Source: Patescibacteria group bacterium UBA2772 (GTDB lineage: Bacteria > Patescibacteriota > Minisyncoccia > Moranbacterales > DUUL01). Taken from it: a stretch of DNA of 64,000 nt. The stretch lies in the NCBI GenBank assembly GCA_002352545.1, contig DEIO01000017.1:6336-70335 (forward strand), read 5' to 3'. Each line of letters starts with the position of its first letter. The first letter of the stretch is position 1. Positions 52,878-61,652 of this stretch are shown here, piece after piece. The notes below the pieces were generated by a model. The model saw only the letters and a list, made by a program, of their open reading frames with translations, did no database searches and had not been told where the DNA came from. A program made the translations under genes and the position numbers.

Positions 52878-54119
52878 ATGAAGTTAGCTTTTTGGAAAAA
52901 AGAAAAATACTCTAAAATCAAATTGTACATGATTATTTTTCTTAGTTGGAGAAATCTTCGTGTTAACAAAACCAGGTCTTTTTTAACGGTTGGTGGTGTT
53001 GCTTTGGGTATTGCTATAATATCTTTTTTGCTTTGTATTGGTTTTGGTATTCAAGGAATGATTATCGATGAAGTTACTAAAAATAATCCTCGAGATGTAA
53101 TGGATATTAACAATGGAAACTTAGACAATTTCGTTACATTGAATGATAGCTTTATTGAGAAAATTCAAAATATAGAGAATGTTGAAAAAGTTACTAGGCA
53201 GGTTAATACTGGAGGAAAATTGGAATATAATGATTCCCAGATTGATATTGTTATTTATGGAGCAAATCGTGATTACTTAGAGCTTGCCAAGATTCCTTTT
53301 GAAGAAGGAGACAAAAAATTCGAAGACGACAAAGGTGGTATAATAGCATCTATGCAAATCGCAAATATTATGGGACTAGATGATCCTAAGGAGCTTATCG
53401 GGAAAAAAGTAAAAATAGACGTCGTACTTTCAAAAGAAATCAGCTCAACGATTAAAGAGGAAACGACTGCTACTGGAAATGAAGTTGAGATTATAGGAAT
53501 CTCTCACTCAACCAATTCAATTGTGTATATGCCGTTTTCTTATTTGAATCAAGAGTTCGGTATTGATTCTGCTCAGAAAGGAAAAATCTTAATGAAGGAT
53601 CCAAATATAATGGCCACAGCAGAGCTAGCTGTACAGCATTTAGGTTTTTTAACAGAGAGTGTGAACGAAATAATAGAAGATATCAATAGTTTTTTTGTGG
53701 TTATTAGAATTATTATGATAATTCTAGGAACAATTATTATGTCTATTTCAGCGATGGGTATGTTAAATACGCTTAGTATTTCTCTTCTGCAGAGAACTAA
53801 AGAGGTTGGAATTTTGAAAGCTCTAGGAGCGAAAAGAGAAGACATATTTAAAATGTTTATTTTTGAAGCAATTTTGATTAGTGTTGTAGGAGGATTAATT
53901 GGTCTATTTAGTGGTTATGGAATAGCTTTTGGTGCTAATAAGTTGCTTATTTATCTAGCAAATAATAATGAAGTTGAACTTTCTTACTTTGTTTATATAC
54001 CTTATTACTTTATTGCGGCAATTGCTTTCTTTATTCTTTTTCTTGGTCTTATTACAGGGATTATGCCAGCTCAACGTGCAGCAAAGATTCATGCATTAGA
54101 TGCACTTCGCTATGAATAA
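52878..54119 (+). CDS. ABC transporter permease (MacB/FtsX family)
   Basis: 413 residues with four transmembrane helices: one N-terminal (SFLTVGGVALGIAIISFLLC) and three near the C-terminus (IIMIILGTIIMSISAMG, AILISVVGGLIGLFSGYGI, FIAAIAFFILFLGLITGIMPA). A large extracytoplasmic MacB-PCD-like domain lies between. The C-terminal PAQRAAKIHALDALRYE is the family signature. It forms the ABC unit with the preceding gene. Co-transcription with the giant surface protein suggests a role in its export or in remodelling the envelope around it, which is inference from order alone. A terminator follows. Confidence 0.92.
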   Translation: MKLAFWKKEKYSKIKLYMIIFLSWRNLRVNKTRSFLTVGGVALGIAIISFLLCIGFGIQGMIIDEVTKNNPRDVMDINNGNLDNFVTLNDSFIEKIQNIENVEKVTRQVNTGGKLEYNDSQIDIVIYGANRDYLELAKIPFEEGDKKFEDDKGGIIASMQIANIMGLDDPKELIGKKVKIDVVLSKEISSTIKEETTATGNEVEIIGISHSTNSIVYMPFSYLNQEFGIDSAQKGKILMKDPNIMATAELAVQHLGFLTESVNEIIEDINSFFVVIRIIMIILGTIIMSISAMGMLNTLSISLLQRTKEVGILKALGAKREDIFKMFIFEAILISVVGGLIGLFSGYGIAFGANKLLIYLANNNEVELSYFVYIPYYFIAAIAFFILFLGLITGIMPAQRAAKIHALDALRYE

Positions 54120-54140
54120 GAGCGGATACTATTTTAAATA

Positions 54141-54167
54141 AAAAAACACTCCAATGGAGTGTTTTTT
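54141..54167 (+). terminator. Terminator of the giant-protein/ABC operon
   Basis: Perfect 12-bp stem AAAAAACACTCC/GGAGTGTTTTTT with an AAT loop and a T-tail. It also faces the convergent glgP gene. Confidence 0.85.
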
Positions 54168-54188
54168 TATTTAAAAGTAGGTTTATTT

Positions 54189-55835
54189 CTATGGTGTCCA
54201 AATTTTTTCTTGATACTCATTGACTAGTCTATGAGTATTAAAATAACTCACAAGTGAAACAGCACTTTTCATTCTTTCTTGCCACTCTTCTTCTTTATTG
54301 TAATAACAATCAATCAAGTTCTCTAATTGATTTAATAAAGCCTTTGAGTCATGAGTATCTTGATCTTCTCCTTGAGCGAAAGGTTCATTTCCAAAGGCCC
54401 ATCCAGCCTTATTGTTCATATTAAATCCTTCAATCCACCACCCATCTAATATTGATAGATTTAATCCTCCATTCAAAGATGCTTTCATGCCACTTGTACC
54501 ACTGGCTTCTCTTGGTGGAATGGGATTGTTTAACCATACATCACAACCAGAAATTAATTTCTGAGCAACCTCCATATTGTACTTTGTTAGCATCACAGCT
54601 CTAATTTGACCACGTAACATATAAGAATACTTTTCTACATCTTTTTTAATTTGGTTGCAGAAGGAATCTCCTTCATGACAATTTCCAGCAAAAACAAGTT
54701 GTATTTTTCGATAGCCAATATTTCGTAGCCTCTCTAGGTTTTTAAAGATAAGAGAATGTCTTTTGTAGGGAACATATCTACGAGCAAATCCAATGGTTAG
54801 AGTTTTGACACCAAAATAATCATCATCCTCAATCTTTTCAAAAGGGAATAGTTCTTTCTGATTGTTCAGCCAGTCAACCAGAACCTTTTTTTGATTTTTG
54901 TGTGCCTCAACTAGTTTTAAAGAGTCTAGTTTTTTGGTCGCTTCTTTTAACAAACCAGGATTTTCTTCCCAACTAGGAAATGTTTCATCTAAAAGTTGTT
55001 TCATGTTCTTTCCAACCCAACGAGGATGATAGATTCCATTGGTAACATTTTTAAAGTCATGACGAGGAAACATTTCTTCACAAACTTCGCGATGTTTAGC
55101 AGAAACACTATTGGAAACACGACTTAGATTCAGCGCTAAGTCAGTTGTGCTTAGGTCTTGATAGGTCGCATGTTCCTTAATGTCCATTGGAATGGCTTTA
55201 TTCATAGTGCTATAAGCAAGGCCGTATTCAAAATGATCATGTCCAGCAGGCACAGGAGTATGTGTTGTAAACGTACACAATTCCTTTACTTTTTTTGCGT
55301 CGTAGCTGTGTTTCTTTAGCAATTCAAGTGTCAATAAAGATGAGTGACCCTCATTCATATGGAATGTATTGATATTTGTATAACCAAGAGCTTCTAATGC
55401 TCTTACGCCAGCTATTCCTAGAATTATCTCTTGTCCTAAACGAGTGTATCTATCGGCTGCATATAAATACTTAGTTAAATCCCTATCCCATTCTTTGTTG
55501 TCTGGGTGGTTGCTACTAAGAAATATAATAGGGATTATTTTCTCACTTTTTCCTTTTAAATCTAGTTCCCAAATTACTATTTTTACTTTTCTTCCTTCAA
55601 TTTCAACTTCTACTGTTTGGTCGTTTTTGTTTAAAAATTGTTCTGCTTTAAATCTCTTTCCCTCGTCTTCACTTTGATGATAAAACAAAGAAACACCGAC
55701 CACGTCACTTCCTAAATCGGCACAAGAGTGAAGTGTATCCCCGGCTAGTATTCCTAGGCCTCCTGCGTAGTTTGGAATTGAATTTTGTAGGGCTATCTCC
55801 ATTGAGAAATATGCTGTAGTTTGTATTTTTTTCAC
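54189..55835 (-). CDS. glgP: Alpha-glucan phosphorylase (short type)
   Basis: Phosphorolyses glycogen or maltodextrin to glucose-1-phosphate, using pyridoxal phosphate. 548 residues, shorter than the 800-850 of classical GlgP but matching the short family common in thermophiles and CPR. Motifs: AYFSMEIALQNSIPNYAGGLGILAGD, NTFHMNEGHSSLL, TTHTPVPAGHDHFE, FARRYVPYKRHSLIF and the PLP-site region REASGTSGMKASLNGGLNLSILDGWW. It would supply sugar phosphate to the isomerase encoded at 12.5 kb. No glycogen synthase is visible in the window. Confidence 0.92.
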   Translation of the reverse strand: MKKIQTTAYFSMEIALQNSIPNYAGGLGILAGDTLHSCADLGSDVVGVSLFYHQSEDEGKRFKAEQFLNKNDQTVEVEIEGRKVKIVIWELDLKGKSEKIIPIIFLSSNHPDNKEWDRDLTKYLYAADRYTRLGQEIILGIAGVRALEALGYTNINTFHMNEGHSSLLTLELLKKHSYDAKKVKELCTFTTHTPVPAGHDHFEYGLAYSTMNKAIPMDIKEHATYQDLSTTDLALNLSRVSNSVSAKHREVCEEMFPRHDFKNVTNGIYHPRWVGKNMKQLLDETFPSWEENPGLLKEATKKLDSLKLVEAHKNQKKVLVDWLNNQKELFPFEKIEDDDYFGVKTLTIGFARRYVPYKRHSLIFKNLERLRNIGYRKIQLVFAGNCHEGDSFCNQIKKDVEKYSYMLRGQIRAVMLTKYNMEVAQKLISGCDVWLNNPIPPREASGTSGMKASLNGGLNLSILDGWWIEGFNMNNKAGWAFGNEPFAQGEDQDTHDSKALLNQLENLIDCYYNKEEEWQERMKSAVSLVSYFNTHRLVNEYQEKIWTP

Positions 55836-55934
55836 GATAAATTTTTCTAGTTTTATGTTTATAATTTTTTTAATAAGTATATTTATAATAGCATAAGAAG
55901 CGCTTTTCTCCGAATTTTAATAAGTTGCTCTTTA

Positions 55935-55963
55935 TTGACTAATAAATTTGTTTATGCTGTAAT
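55935..55963 (+). promoter_or_regulatory. Promoter of the cdsA-purM unit
   Basis: TTGACT (55935-55940), 17 nt, TGTAAT (55958-55963), about 80 nt before the first start codon. Confidence 0.55.
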
Positions 55964-56045
55964 AAAAATGAAAAAGGTCAATGTGGTCTTTTTTAGTACT
56001 TTATATTTTTTAGTTTTATAAAATTTCAAAAGGCTCAAGGAGGGC

Positions 56046-56669
56046 ATGGTAATGAAAGAAAGATGCTCAATTTGTTGTTGGCTACCGATTCTTTGGTTTT
56101 TGTATACCATTGAAGCTTTGCCACTTTTGTTATATCTGATTATTATTGCTGGTTTTTATGAGGTCAGGGTACGCAACAAGAAAGTAACAAAATGGTCATT
56201 AATAGCATATTTCCACATAGTTGGATTGTCGTGGCTTTTGGCGATGTTACCACAGGAAGTTTGGTTTGTGGTTATGATTGCAGTTGTTAATGATGCCGCA
56301 GCCTTGTTTGGTGGTAAATATTGTAACTTCACTGCCTTTATGCGTTGGCATATTTTTCCCATGAGTCCCAACAAGACTCTAGGAGGTTTTATCTATGGTG
56401 TTGCAGCCGGCAGCGCTATTGGATTTTATTTAGTGGAGCTATTTAATTTTCCACACGGGTATAAACTTATGATTATTCCTTTGTGCTTAGCATCAGTAAT
56501 CGGTGATTTAATTGAAAGTAAATTTAAACGAGTAAATAAAATTAAAGACTCAGGAGAAGGACTCTTTACTGAAAAACTGCTTTATGGACATGGTGGAATA
56601 TATTGTAGGTTTGACGCACTGGCATTTACTTGTCATGTGTGGGCAATTTTAACATTTATTCTAATCTAA
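56046..56669 (+). CDS. cdsA: Phosphatidate cytidylyltransferase (CDP-diglyceride synthase)
   Basis: Makes CDP-diacylglycerol from phosphatidate and CTP in the membrane. 207 residues, shorter than the usual 260-285, with about five or six helices. The C-terminal signature is present: SPNKTLGGFIYGVAAG, then GDLIESKFKRVNKIKDSGEG and LLYGHGGIYCRFDALAF, where the usual DR is CR. ATG 56046 has a textbook Shine-Dalgarno (AAGGAGG), unlike the core genes here. It lies 22 nt upstream of purM. It would feed the CDP-alcohol phosphatidyltransferase encoded at 60800. Confidence 0.88.
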   Translation: MVMKERCSICCWLPILWFLYTIEALPLLLYLIIIAGFYEVRVRNKKVTKWSLIAYFHIVGLSWLLAMLPQEVWFVVMIAVVNDAAALFGGKYCNFTAFMRWHIFPMSPNKTLGGFIYGVAAGSAIGFYLVELFNFPHGYKLMIIPLCLASVIGDLIESKFKRVNKIKDSGEGLFTEKLLYGHGGIYCRFDALAFTCHVWAILTFILI

Positions 56670-56691
56670 AAATCAACAGGAGGAGATTGCT

Positions 56692-57738
56692 GTGAAAAAG
56701 AAAAAAGTGACTTATTTAGATGCCGGTGTGGATATTGACAAGGGAGAGGCGTTTGTGAATTTAATCAAAGGGAAATTAGCTACTACATTTCCATTTCTTT
56801 CAACGGGAAAAGTTATTACAGAACTCGGGGGCTTCAGTGCCTTAGTGGAATTACCAGATGGCAGGATTGTTGCCCTTACAACCGATGGTGTTGGAACAAA
56901 ACTAATGATTGCAATGTTGTTGGATAAGCACAATACCGTAGGTGTTGATCTTGTTGCCATGTGTGTCAATGATCTTATCGTAGGCGGTGTTATGCCAGGT
57001 GTTTTTATCGATTACATGGCTTTAGGCAAATTGTCTGTAGGTAGGGCAGACGCATTAATTGATGGAATGGTCGAAGGTTGTCGTCAGGCACAGTGTGCTC
57101 TGATTGGTGGTGAAACAGCTGAATGTCCAGGGTTGTATGGTCCCGAAGAGTATGACCTGGCTGGATTTGCAATCGGATTTGCCGATTCCAGACAAAAATT
57201 GATCTTGGGTGATGATATTCGCCCAGGAATGTATGTTTACGGGCTCCCATCTTCAGGGTTGCACTCTAATGCTTTCAGTTTGGTTAGAAAGGTTTTTGGC
57301 ATCAACTTGGATACTCCAGTTGCTTCAATTCAAGCCTTGAATCAGACACTACCAGAACTTGGTAATGGAATTACATTGGGAGAAGAACTTCTTCGTCCAA
57401 CCAGAATCTACGTGCAAGAGGTTGCAAGATTGATGAAGAGGTATACAATTTCTGGAATGGTAAACGTTACGGGTGGAGGATTGGAAAAAAATCCACCGCG
57501 TATAATGCCAGAGAATTGTTCGATGGAAATATTCCTTGATACCTGGAAACCACAGCCCATTTTTTCTTTGATTCAGAAATTAGGAAATGTCAGTCAAAGT
57601 GAGATGCTCAGAGCTACTAACTACGGCATCGGATTTATGGTGATTTCACCAGATGAAATAGTCGACGGCAATGTTATCAAAATCGGTGAAATAATCGAGC
57701 TTGATGGCAAAACAGTTTTTTTTAAGAACAAGAAATAA
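56692..57738 (+). CDS. purM: Phosphoribosylformylglycinamidine cyclo-ligase (AIR synthase)
   Basis: Catalyses ATP-dependent closure of the imidazole ring in purine synthesis. 348 residues, starting at GTG 56692 behind a strong AGGAGGAG site. Family motifs: YLDAGVDIDKGEAFVNLIK, the TTDGVGTKLMIA loop, VDLVAMCVNDLIVGG, FIDYMALGKL, CALIGGETAECPGLY, and MVNVTGGGLEKNPPRIMP. No other de novo purine genes are in the window, and many CPR lack this pathway, so its partners must lie elsewhere or it is an isolated acquisition. Codon use is richer in C/G-ending codons than in the neighbouring core genes. Confidence 0.95.
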   Translation: MKKKKVTYLDAGVDIDKGEAFVNLIKGKLATTFPFLSTGKVITELGGFSALVELPDGRIVALTTDGVGTKLMIAMLLDKHNTVGVDLVAMCVNDLIVGGVMPGVFIDYMALGKLSVGRADALIDGMVEGCRQAQCALIGGETAECPGLYGPEEYDLAGFAIGFADSRQKLILGDDIRPGMYVYGLPSSGLHSNAFSLVRKVFGINLDTPVASIQALNQTLPELGNGITLGEELLRPTRIYVQEVARLMKRYTISGMVNVTGGGLEKNPPRIMPENCSMEIFLDTWKPQPIFSLIQKLGNVSQSEMLRATNYGIGFMVISPDEIVDGNVIKIGEIIELDGKTVFFKNKK

Positions 57739-57760
57739 AGACAGTTTACCTTTAACTGTA

Positions 57761-57799
57761 AAAACCCTCTGTACTCAAATTTGAGTCGCAGAGGGTTTT
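57761..57799. terminator. Bidirectional terminator after purM
   Basis: AAAACCCTCTG/CAGAGGGTTTT stem enclosing a second palindrome (ACTCAAATTTGAGT). It serves purM on plus and the convergent small gene on minus. Confidence 0.8.
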
Positions 57800-57814
57800 G
57801 TTTCTAAAGATTCT

Positions 57815-58015
57815 TTATTCGGAGAGCTCTTCGTATTTACCTTCTAGATTGAAAGTGAGTACATCAAGTGCTTTTTCGTCAGCTTCGATTGCTTCAATCA
57901 AGAGAGTCGCAGTTTCATTGTCAATTTCACTAAGTGCATTTCCCCAGAGATTTTTTTGTTCTTTAGTTAAGCTAGAGGCATCGATTATCTCTAAAAGTTT
58001 TACTTCTTTTTCCAT
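57815..58015 (-). CDS. Small acidic protein, unknown function
   Basis: 66 residues, helix-rich and acidic (MEKEVKLLEIIDASSLTKEQ.. to LEGKYEELSE). No Cys and no membrane segment. It lies 58 nt downstream of the ferredoxin gene on the same strand and ends at a terminator, so co-transcription is likely. The regular heptad-like spacing and absence of stops favour a real gene over chance. Family not recognised. Confidence 0.6.
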   Translation of the reverse strand: MEKEVKLLEIIDASSLTKEQKNLWGNALSEIDNETATLLIEAIEADEKALDVLTFNLEGKYEELSE

Positions 58016-58073
58016 ATCAAAAATTAGTGTTAGTGTACTTTTTATAGCACTTTTAAATTATTTTTCAAATTGA

Positions 58074-58259
58074 TTATTCTTCTCTGGTCACTGAAATTGC
58101 TCCAACAGGACATGTTGCTACTGCCTTCATAGTGCAAGGAAATTCATCTTGTGAGATGGCGACTGATTTACCTTCTTCGTTTATTTGAAAAGATTCAGGG
58201 CAACTAGCAACACAAGTTTGGCATCCAATGCAGAGTTCCTTATCAACTTTAATTTTCAT
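58074..58259 (-). CDS. Single-cluster 4Fe-4S ferredoxin
   Basis: Small electron carrier, 61 residues. The cluster motif is CIGCQTCVASCPESF (C-x2-C-x2-C-x3-CP). The second half keeps only CTMKAVATCPVGAI, with the first, middle Cys of a second set gone, so it probably holds one 4Fe-4S cluster using the last Cys and a disulfide-like pair, as in mono-cluster ferredoxins of Desulfovibrio and Pyrococcus. Partner oxidoreductases are not visible nearby. Confidence 0.92.
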   Translation of the reverse strand: MKIKVDKELCIGCQTCVASCPESFQINEEGKSVAISQDEFPCTMKAVATCPVGAISVTREE

Positions 58260-58291
58260 TTTTTTAATAAAAAAATTAATTTAATAATCTA

Positions 58292-58320
58292 AGTATATAT
58301 AAATATCTAAGAGTATTCAA
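58292..58320 (-). promoter_or_regulatory. Promoter of the ferredoxin gene
   Basis: TTGAAT (58315-58320), 17 nt, TATACT (58292-58297) on the minus strand, about 33 nt before the start codon. Confidence 0.55.
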
Positions 58321-58418
58321 TATGTTAGCACTAAGAGTTTTTATATTTGTGACAAAAGCAAAAGTTTAAGCTAATATGTTATAGTAAATAAAATAATATG
58401 AAATTAAAATAAACATAG

Positions 58419-60665
58419 ATGTCAAAATTGATAGATAGCTTAAATGATAAACAAAAAGAGGCTGTTTTAAAGACAGAAGGACCCGTTTTAATTTTGGCTG
58501 GTGCGGGTAGTGGTAAAACCAGGGCGCTTACTTTTAGAATTGTTTATTTAATATTAGAAAAAAATATTTCACCTAAAAATATTCTAGCTGTTACTTTTAC
58601 AAATAAAGCAGCAGGAGAAATGTTATCAAGGGTGAAGGAATTACTTAATCTTCCAGAGGAGCTTTCATCTTTTTCTTCAGATGTTCCGCATGTTGGAACC
58701 TTTCACTCTATTTGTGTCAGGATTTTGCGAAGAGAAATTGATCGAATAGGCTTTGATTCGAAGTTTGTTATTTATGATGATCAAGATCAATTAGCTCTTA
58801 TGAAAAGAGTTATGAGAGAATTGGAGGTATCACAGGAACAAATTAAGCCAAAGGCAATTTTAGGAGCAATTTCTTCTGCCAAAAACAAACTTATTGATGC
58901 AGAAATGTTTGAGCAGCAACAAGGGAGCTATTTTGAAGAAACAGTTGCAAAATGTTTCTTGAGGTACGCTAAGGAGTTGAAGTTGGCGAATGCTTTGGAT
59001 TTTGATGATATCATTCTTTTTATAGTAAAACTAATGCGTGAAAATCCTGATATTTTACAGAAGTATCAGACAATGTTTCGTTATATTATGGTAGATGAGT
59101 ATCAGGATACGAATCACGCTCAATATACACTTTTGAAAATGTTGGCAGATAAAAATAATAACATCTGTGTTGTAGGTGATGACTGGCAGTCTATTTATGG
59201 ATGGAGAGGTGCAGATGTGCAAAATATTTTAGATTTTGAAAAGGATTATCCGGACGCAAAGGTAGTGTTGCTGGAACAAAACTATCGAAGTACTCAAAAC
59301 ATTCTTGATGCGGCTCATCAAGTGATTTCTAAAAACGTGAATAGAAAAGAGAAGAATATGTGGACCGAGAATGATAGTGGTGATCTTCTGACACTTTTTG
59401 AGGCTAGGGATGAAAAAACAGAGGCTAATTTTGTGACAGAAGAAATTCAAAAAATGAAAAAAGAAGAAGGTCATAAATTCGATGATTTTGCCGTTTTATA
59501 TAGAACAAATGCTCAATCTCGTGCAATGGAGGAAGCTTTTATGAAGGCAGGGATTCCGTATAAGATTATCGGCGGTATGAAATTTTATCAAAGAAAAGAA
59601 GTTAAAGATATTTTAGCGTATTTATTCTTTGTGCATAATACAAAAAATAAGATTGGATTTGAACGAATAATAAATATTCCTGCAAGGGGATTGGGTGATA
59701 AGACTGTTGAAAAGATTTTCAATTTAGCTAACCAGTTTGAAGGAGATCTTCTTCGAACTGTTGAAAAAATTGCCAAAGCTAATGATTCTAGGGAATTCGG
59801 TATCCCACCTTCGAAAGCAAAAGAATTGCAGAAATTCTACAAACTCATGGGAGACTCTCTTATGGCATCTCAAACAAAGACAGTCGCAGAGTTAATAGAA
59901 AAAATATACAATGAAAGCGGTTATGAAAAAATGTTGGCTAAAGATGGTGAGGAAGGACAAATAAGACATGAAAATGTACAAGAGCTTTTAACAGTTGCAA
60001 GAAAATTTGATGGGTATGAAGATGGATTAGAATCATTTTTGGAGGAAGTATCCTTAGTTTCTCAGACGGATAATGATTTAGGAATTACGGAAGTTGTTCC
60101 TTTTATGACACTACATAGCGCTAAAGGACTTGAATATAACAGCGTCTTTATTGTTGGTATGGAGGAGGGTTTGTTGCCACACTCAAGGGCAACAATGAGT
60201 GAAAGTGAAATGGAAGAAGAACGAAGACTTTGTTATGTTGGTATTACAAGGGCAAAACAAAAGGCTTACCTGCTTTACACTATGAAAAGGAATATATATG
60301 GTTCTACTCAAATTTCTGTAAAATCTAGATTTATTGATGAAATCGAACCTAAGTTATTTGAGCAACGTTATGATGAAAGTTATAATGAAGGTGATTTTTT
60401 TCAGAGTGAAACTGTTATTAATCAAGGACTTGATGATTATTTCGATAATAGAAAAGATTTTTCAAAAAAAATAAATAGATTTAATATGAATAAAAACAAG
60501 AAGCAAAAAAATCGTTCAGATTTTCGTGATGGTGAAAACATAAAGCATCCAGAGTTTGGAAATGGAATCATTGTTTCTCAAGATGAAAAAACCTTTAGTA
60601 TTGTCTTCCCAACCGTAGGTCTCAAGAAGTTAGCTAAAGGATTTGCCCCACTAGAAAATGCCTAA
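58419..60665 (+). CDS. uvrD: UvrD/PcrA-family DNA helicase
   Basis: 3'-5' superfamily 1 helicase for repair and replication restart. 748 residues. Motifs in order: LNDKQKEAVLKTEGPVLILAGAGSGKTRAL (Q motif and Walker A), AVTFTNKAAGEM, HVGTFHSICVRILR, YIMVDEYQDTNHAQY, CVVGDDWQSIYGWRGAD, LEQNYRS, VPFMTLHSAKGLEYNSVFI and RRLCYVGITRAKQKAYL. The C-terminal 40 residues (GDGxxxxHPEFGNGIIVSQD-like) form the small PcrA tail. Whether it acts as UvrD, PcrA or Rep cannot be separated. It complements uvrB and recO/recA in the window. Confidence 0.96.
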   Translation: MSKLIDSLNDKQKEAVLKTEGPVLILAGAGSGKTRALTFRIVYLILEKNISPKNILAVTFTNKAAGEMLSRVKELLNLPEELSSFSSDVPHVGTFHSICVRILRREIDRIGFDSKFVIYDDQDQLALMKRVMRELEVSQEQIKPKAILGAISSAKNKLIDAEMFEQQQGSYFEETVAKCFLRYAKELKLANALDFDDIILFIVKLMRENPDILQKYQTMFRYIMVDEYQDTNHAQYTLLKMLADKNNNICVVGDDWQSIYGWRGADVQNILDFEKDYPDAKVVLLEQNYRSTQNILDAAHQVISKNVNRKEKNMWTENDSGDLLTLFEARDEKTEANFVTEEIQKMKKEEGHKFDDFAVLYRTNAQSRAMEEAFMKAGIPYKIIGGMKFYQRKEVKDILAYLFFVHNTKNKIGFERIINIPARGLGDKTVEKIFNLANQFEGDLLRTVEKIAKANDSREFGIPPSKAKELQKFYKLMGDSLMASQTKTVAELIEKIYNESGYEKMLAKDGEEGQIRHENVQELLTVARKFDGYEDGLESFLEEVSLVSQTDNDLGITEVVPFMTLHSAKGLEYNSVFIVGMEEGLLPHSRATMSESEMEEERRLCYVGITRAKQKAYLLYTMKRNIYGSTQISVKSRFIDEIEPKLFEQRYDESYNEGDFFQSETVINQGLDDYFDNRKDFSKKINRFNMNKNKKQKNRSDFRDGENIKHPEFGNGIIVSQDEKTFSIVFPTVGLKKLAKGFAPLENA

Positions 60666-60799
60666 GCTTTTGTCTTGGAATAGTTGATTTTTCTTTTGTT
60701 TCTGGTAAGATAATTTGAAGTTCTTTGTCGTCTGTCTCTTTGTATCTATTTTATTTACAAAGTCTGTTTTAAATCCTTTAAATTAGGAGAATGGAAGTT

Positions 60800-61465
60800 A
60801 TGGACATTATCTTGGTTGTTTTTACAACTTTGTTTTGTTTTTTTTCTATTGTATTGTCCTATGAAACTATCAAGAACAATAAGGATTCTTTGAGAAAAGT
60901 AGTACTGAAAGATACGTATATTTTGCATCCGAATGCAATTACGACTGGGGGTATTTTATTGGCTGTTTGTTCAATGTTCTTATATTATTTTCAGTTTACT
61001 CATCTGGCAATAGTAGTTTTTATTATTGCTGCTTTCATGGATGTACTGGATGGAATGGTTGCTCGTGCTACAGGCTTAGTTACTGATGTTGGTAAAGAAT
61101 TAGATCCTTTTTGCGATAAGATTCGCTATTTACTTTCTTTGATTTATTTTGCACAGATTGATATTTTGTTTAATGAGCTGGTTCTTTTTCTTGTGGTAGT
61201 TGATGTGTTTGGTCAGCTATCAAGATGGATTGTTGATTTTGCAAATGAACACTTTGGGCTTAATATTTCTATCGCAGCCAATAGTTTTGGAAAGTTGAAG
61301 ACTGTATTGGCGTTATTTTTGGTAGTGTATTGTTTCTTGTTTTTACAAAAGAGTGGGGTTCTTAATTTAACAAATGAAATTCTATCTGTTGTTTTTTGTT
61401 CGGCTATATTATCAGTTATTTTTAAGTTCAACAAAAAAGCTTCAATCTCTAAAAAAATTGTATAA
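60800..61465 (+). CDS. CDP-alcohol phosphatidyltransferase family protein
   Basis: Integral membrane enzyme that transfers a phosphatidyl group from CDP-diacylglycerol to an alcohol. 221 residues from ATG 60800, chosen because AGGAG (60785-60789) lies 10 nt upstream; the ATG at 60791 is only 1 nt from it. The complete catalytic motif D-x2-DG-x2-AR-x8-G-x3-D-x3-D is present in DVLDGMVARA..VGKELDPFCDK. About six helices. The alcohol (glycerol-phosphate, inositol, serine) is not readable. It would use the product of the CdsA encoded at 56.0 kb. A terminator follows at 61495. Confidence 0.9.
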   Translation: MDIILVVFTTLFCFFSIVLSYETIKNNKDSLRKVVLKDTYILHPNAITTGGILLAVCSMFLYYFQFTHLAIVVFIIAAFMDVLDGMVARATGLVTDVGKELDPFCDKIRYLLSLIYFAQIDILFNELVLFLVVVDVFGQLSRWIVDFANEHFGLNISIAANSFGKLKTVLALFLVVYCFLFLQKSGVLNLTNEILSVVFCSAILSVIFKFNKKASISKKIV

Positions 61466-61494
61466 AGAAAGTGTTTACTGAGTGGTGGAGTGTG

Positions 61495-61535
61495 AAAAGG
61501 GATTGAGATAAAAGTATCTTTACCCCTTTTTTATT
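61495..61535 (+). terminator. Terminator after the phosphatidyltransferase gene
   Basis: AAAAGGG..AGATA-aaag-TATCT..CCCCTTTT, a two-part stem followed by TTATTTTG. Confidence 0.65.
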
Positions 61536-61611
61536 TTGACATTAAACTAAAAATATTTTGATTTTTAAGTCTTAACATGTTTTTGAACTTTGGTAATTAT
61601 TTAAAATTAAA

Positions 61612-61642
61612 AACGCAGAACCCAAGATTTGGATTCTGCGTT
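61612..61642 (-). terminator. Terminator of the GGDEF gene
   Basis: 12-nt arms AACGCAGAACCC/GGATTCTGCGTT with one mismatch. On the minus strand TTTTTAATTTT follows. Confidence 0.75.
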
Positions 61643-61652
61643 GCAATGAAGT

